Position numbers and translations under genes: made by a program
Part shown: one piece after another, positions 61,380 through 64,000 of the stretch
Layout: each line of letters starts with the position of its first letter
Position numbering within the stretch: the first letter of the stretch is position 1
Source of the DNA: Betaproteobacteria bacterium
GTDB taxonomy: Bacteria; Pseudomonadota; Gammaproteobacteria; Burkholderiales; Burkholderiaceae_C
Assembly: GCA_016716535.1 (NCBI GenBank)
Contig: JADJWD010000005.1
Span: 310,001-374,000 of the forward strand
Length of the DNA: 64,000 bases
Direction of reading: 5' to 3'
The notes under the pieces: model-generated
Database searches by the model: none
What the model was told of the DNA's origin: nothing
Seen by the model: the letters and a program-made list of their open reading frames with translations, nothing else

Positions 61380-61802
61380 TCACCAGTTCATGAAGCGCCG
61401 GCCGTCGGCGCTCATGCGCTCGGGTGTCCACGGCGGGTCCCAGACGAGTTCGACGCAGATCGTCGCGGCCGGCGGCACGACGCGGTCGAGTTCGGCCTCG
61501 ACCTCCTCGACGATGCTCTCGGCCACCGGGCACGCGGCCGAGGTCATCGTCATCTGCACGTGCACACGCTCGGGCGTCGCGGTGACGCCGTAGACGAGGC
61601 CGACGTCGACGATGCTCATCGCGATCTCCGGGTCGACGACATTGGCCAGCGCCGCGCGCAGCGGCGCCTCCAGCTCGGGCGGCCCTTCGTAGGGGAAGGA
61701 CTCCGGCGACGCCGATGCATCGTTGGCGGCGTCGGCCGGCATGGCGGATGCGCCGGATGCGCCGGCTGTCTCGGACACCTGGTCGTCGGGTTCAGTTGCC
61801 AC
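61380..61802 (-). CDS. MIP18/DUF59 (SufT/PaaD-like) Fe-S assembly factor
   Basis: 140-aa protein. After a 35-residue Ala/Asp/Ser-rich tail, the DUF59 domain reads LRAALANVVDPEIAMSIVDV, GLVYGVTA and TMTSAACPVAESIVEEVEAE, with the conserved Cys, ending WDPPWTPERMSADGRRF. Such proteins help mature Fe-S targets. GTG at 61802 overlaps the nsrR end by 11 bp. In this operon it may repair Fe-S proteins damaged by NO, including NsrR itself; that role is inferred. Confidence 0.88.
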   Translation of the reverse strand: MATEPDDQVSETAGASGASAMPADAANDASASPESFPYEGPPELEAPLRAALANVVDPEIAMSIVDVGLVYGVTATPERVHVQMTMTSAACPVAESIVEEVEAELDRVVPPAATICVELVWDPPWTPERMSADGRRFMNW

Positions 61803-62286
61803 GGGGGGCTCCTCGTGCGTTGCCGCTGCGCGCCGGCGCGCGGCGCAACGGCACCTCGATCGAAAGTGCCCGCGCCAGCGCCTGCCGGTTGGCGGCCAGG
61901 TCGGCGAGCGTGCAGCCGTCGAGCACGCCGTAGAACGCGTCGATCGCCTGCTGCATCACGCCGCGCAGCCGGCACACCGGGGCGATGCAGCACTGGCCCG
62001 GGTTCTCGCCGAAGCACTCGGCCGGCACGACGTCGCCCTCGGTCTGGCGCACGACGTCGCCGATGACGATCTCGGCCGGCGCGCGCGCCAGGTCGAGGCC
62101 GCCGCCCTTGCCGCGCACGTTCGTCAGCAGGCCGACCTGGCCGAGAAAGTGCGCGACCTTGGTGAGGTGGTTCTCGCTGACGCCGAAGGCGCAGGCGATC
62201 TCGGCGATCGTCGCCCGCCGGCCCGGCTGCGCGGCCAGGTACAGCAGCACGCGCAGGCTGTAGTCGGTGAACGAGGTGAGCTTCAT
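61792..62286 (-). CDS. nsrR: NO-sensing Rrf2 family repressor NsrR
   Basis: 164-aa Rrf2-type repressor with a 4Fe-4S nitric oxide sensor. It starts MKLTSFTDYSLRVLLYLAAQ; the HTH is at GVSENHLTKVAHFLGQVGLL with the wing RGKGGGLDLAR. The cluster Cys lie in ECFGENPGQCCIAPVCRLRG, and CTLADLAANRQAL matches the NsrR C-terminal region. NO destroys the cluster and releases DNA. ATG at 62286 is the family start. A perfect NsrR-type palindrome 58 bp upstream supports autoregulation and control of the following three genes. Confidence 0.93.
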   Translation of the reverse strand: MKLTSFTDYSLRVLLYLAAQPGRRATIAEIACAFGVSENHLTKVAHFLGQVGLLTNVRGKGGGLDLARAPAEIVIGDVVRQTEGDVVPAECFGENPGQCCIAPVCRLRGVMQQAIDAFYGVLDGCTLADLAANRQALARALSIEVPLRRAPARSGNARGAPRGN

Positions 62287-62341
62287 CGGTGGAAAGCGGG
62301 CCGCCGGAAGGGCAGGCAACAAAGAAGGAAGAAGGCCGGCA

Positions 62342-62366
62342 AAAGATGCACGGACGATGCATCTAT
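62342..62366 (-). promoter_or_regulatory. NsrR operator upstream of nsrR
   Basis: AGATGCA-N7-TGCATCT (62344-62364), perfect inverted repeat with the 7-bp spacing known for NsrR sites. It lies directly after a minus-strand TACGAT (-10 candidate, 62370-62365). Confidence 0.75.
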
Positions 62367-62393
62367 CGTACGCGCCGGCGCGGCCTGCCGCCC

Positions 62394-62407
62394 TTGATGC
62401 GGGTCAA
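62394..62407. promoter_or_regulatory. FNR/Anr box between nsrR and the epimerase gene
   Basis: TTGAT-GCGG-GTCAA, the best match to the FNR consensus in the window. For nsrR it sits 30 bp upstream of TACGAT, the class II activation distance. In the other direction no -10 is apparent, although it is 127 bp before the epimerase start. Confidence 0.7.
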
Positions 62408-62533
62408 GCCGGCCGGCGCCGCCGGTGCTGGTGCGGTGCCGCGGGTGGCGCCGGGCACCGCCGTTGCCCGGTCTGCAACGGGACTCGGGCGCCCGAAGGG
62501 GCCCGCAGGCCCGGCCCCCACCCACCCACCGCG

Positions 62534-64000
62534 ATGCCCCGCCTGCGCGACAAGCCCGACGACCTTGCACGCGGCGCCGCGGCCACGGCCGCGGCGGCCG
62601 GCGGCGTGGTCGTCGTCACCGGCTACGGCGGCGCGATCGGCTCGGCGCTGGCGCGGCGGCTGCGCGAGCGCTACACGGTCGTCGGCCTCGATGCCCGTTG
62701 CCGCGCCGGCGACGCGCACTGCATCGAGGCCGACATCGCCTCGCGCGAGTCGCTGGCGCGGGCGATGGCGACGATCCGCCGGCGGCACGGTTCGCGCCTC
62801 GCCTCGGTGGTGCACCTGGCCGCGTACTTCGACATGACCGGCGAGCCGAACGCGCTGTACGAGCGCGTCAACGTGCAGGGCACGGCCCGGCTCGTCGAGG
62901 CGCTGCGCGAGTTCGAGGTCGAGCAGTTCGTGTACGCGAGCACGATGCTCGTGCACGCGCCCACCGAGCCCGGCCGGCCGATCGACGAGGCCTGGCCGTT
63001 GCAGCCGAAGTGGGCCTACCCGCGCTCGAAGGTCGACGCCGAGCACGAGCTGCGCCGCCGCCGCGGCACGATGCCGACGCTCGTGCTGCGCATCGCCGGC
63101 ATGTACACCGACGGCGGCGACTCGGCGCCGCTGGCGCAGCAGATCCAGCGCATCGACCAGCGCGCCGTGACGAGCCACGTCTTCCCCGGCGACCGCACGC
63201 GCGGCCAGGCCTTCGTGCACCTCGACGACCTGTGCGACGCGGTGCGGCGCGCCGTCGACCGCCGGCAGCGCCTGCCGGCCGAGGCGACGCTCTTGATCGG
63301 CGAGCCCGGCCGGCCGCTGTCGTACGAGGAGCTGCAGGACACCTTCGGCCGCCTGATCCACGGCGACGCCGACTGGCAGACGCTGCGCGTGCCCAAGCCG
63401 CTGGCCGCCGCCGGCGCGTGGCTGCAGGAGAAGGCCGAGCAGGTGGTGCCCGACGCCATCGACCAGGGCGCCGCGCCGTTCATCAAGCCGTTCATGATCG
63501 ATCTGGCCGACGACCACTTCGAGCTCGACACCTCGGCCGCCGAGCGCCTGCTCGGCTGGCGGCCGCGGCACACGCTCGCCGACACGCTGCCGGGCATCGT
63601 CGCTTCGCTGAAGGCCGACCGCGGCGCCTGGTACGCGCGCCACAAGCTCGATTCACCCGAAGGCGTGACGCCCGAAGAACGACGCGCCCTCGGCGAGCGC
63701 GAACGTACGGCGCTCGACGAGCACGTGGCGATGATGGCGCAGCTGCACCGCGAGACGCTCTGGGCGCACTTCGTCGTGATCTTCCTCGGCGCGTGGATGG
63801 TGGCCGGGCCCTTTGCCTTCGGCTACCGCGACGAGTGGGCGATGAGCCTGAGCGACATCGCGAGCGGCGGCCTGATGATCCTCTTCGGCTCGCTGTCGCT
63901 CGATCGCCGCTACGGCTGGGCGCAGTGGGCCAACGTGTTCGTCGGCTGCTGGCTGCTGATGGCGCCGCTGGTGTTCTGGACCCCCAGCGCGGCGGCGTAC
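62534..64000 (+). CDS. NAD-dependent epimerase/dehydratase with SPW membrane tail, runs off right edge
   Basis: At least 489 codons, open at the window end. The extended-SDR domain has VVVTGYGGAIGSALARRLRE (NAD loop), ASVVHLAAYFDMTGEPNALY, Ser in YASTMLVHAP, and the catalytic pair WAYPRSKVDAE (Tyr-x3-Lys). From about residue 400 there are two SPW-type membrane units: HFVVIFLGAWMVAGPFAFGY and WAQWANVFVGCWLLMAPLVF. An epimerase anchored by an SPW region is an unusual fusion; it might modify a membrane lipid or sugar nucleotide. It diverges from nsrR with an FNR box between. Confidence 0.85.
   Translation, partial: MPRLRDKPDDLARGAAATAAAAGGVVVVTGYGGAIGSALARRLRERYTVVGLDARCRAGDAHCIEADIASRESLARAMATIRRRHGSRLASVVHLAAYFDMTGEPNALYERVNVQGTARLVEALREFEVEQFVYASTMLVHAPTEPGRPIDEAWPLQPKWAYPRSKVDAEHELRRRRGTMPTLVLRIAGMYTDGGDSAPLAQQIQRIDQRAVTSHVFPGDRTRGQAFVHLDDLCDAVRRAVDRRQRLPAEATLLIGEPGRPLSYEELQDTFGRLIHGDADWQTLRVPKPLAAAGAWLQEKAEQVVPDAIDQGAAPFIKPFMIDLADDHFELDTSAAERLLGWRPRHTLADTLPGIVASLKADRGAWYARHKLDSPEGVTPEERRALGERERTALDEHVAMMAQLHRETLWAHFVVIFLGAWMVAGPFAFGYRDEWAMSLSDIASGGLMILFGSLSLDRRYGWAQWANVFVGCWLLMAPLVFWTPSAAAY

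Noticed and set aside
62408..62533. FNR-driven promoter for the epimerase gene in the plus direction
   Set aside because: No -10-like sequence at the expected distance on that strand; the box fits nsrR better.

Overview
The window is high-GC DNA with tightly packed, often overlapping genes. It looks like a beta-proteobacterium of the order Burkholderiales (Rubrivivax/Leptothrix-like). The evidence is the protein families present: PuuD/PuuE urate catabolism, a Bug/TctC solute-binding protein, CcoG, NnrS and NsrR. FNR-type boxes and a dispersed GTTCGGGCTGAGCCTGTCGAAG repeat fit the same picture. No rRNA, tRNA, CRISPR array, phage module or transposase gene was seen. The assignment rests on gene content, not on a database comparison.

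Layout. (1) 1-10 kb is a purine/ureide degradation block: glyoxylate carboligase (gcl, cut by the left edge and frameshifted) with a divergent LysR regulator, a ChaN-like lipoprotein, a small tautomerase, membrane urate oxidase PuuD, a GntR regulator, PuuE allantoinase, a fused OHCU decarboxylase-allantoate amidohydrolase, and an M20 hydrolase with an unusual metal site. Together they take urate through allantoin and allantoate to ureidoglycolate, with Gcl handling glyoxylate; the 5-hydroxyisourate hydrolase and ureidoglycolate steps are not in the window. (2) 10-14.2 kb has a MATE exporter and a NitT/TauT-type ABC importer. (3) 14.2-16.7 kb is a scarred region: wrbA and a broken endonuclease/exonuclease/phosphatase gene lie between two copies of a composite dispersed repeat, and the tail of a lost gene follows the second copy. 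(4) 16.7-28.2 kb has an aminotransferase, a complete Liv-type ABC importer, hydantoinase/oxoprolinase A and B, an SDR and an HpcH/HpaI aldolase, probably a catabolic unit for an amide or cyclic amide. (5) 28.2-29.6 kb holds an M.PvuII-like m4C methyltransferase of visibly lower GC, preceded by a LexA-like palindrome and followed by a short overlapping reading frame with an 11-G tract. (6) 29.6-32.5 kb has a secreted protein with two P-box-like PilJ/NarX-type motifs and two divergent paralogous LysR regulators. (7) 33-41 kb is an acid-catabolism cluster: FAD oxidase, CoA-transferase, Bug protein, LacI regulator, IlvD/Edd dehydratase and FAD oxidoreductase.

(8) 41-64 kb is a stress and low-oxygen region. 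A Lon-like protease operon with a Usp-like protein is followed by an ArsR-controlled thiol/efflux cluster (OsmC, DUF2892, DUF302, RND pump, thioredoxin), a Gly/Pro-rich periplasmic protein and a universal stress protein. Next come a PaaK-like ligase, a kinase fusion, a flavodoxin-like protein, CcoG, the operon nsrR-DUF59-membrane protein-nnrS, and an epimerase with an SPW membrane tail that runs off the right edge.

The most interesting signal is regulatory. Six FNR/Anr-like sites (TTGNN-N4-NNCAA) sit between genes from 44.9 to 62.4 kb. Two of them, in front of ccoG and nsrR, are paired with NsrR-type palindromes (N7 spacer) placed at the predicted -10/start region. This suggests one local regulon switched on by low oxygen and gated by nitric oxide.
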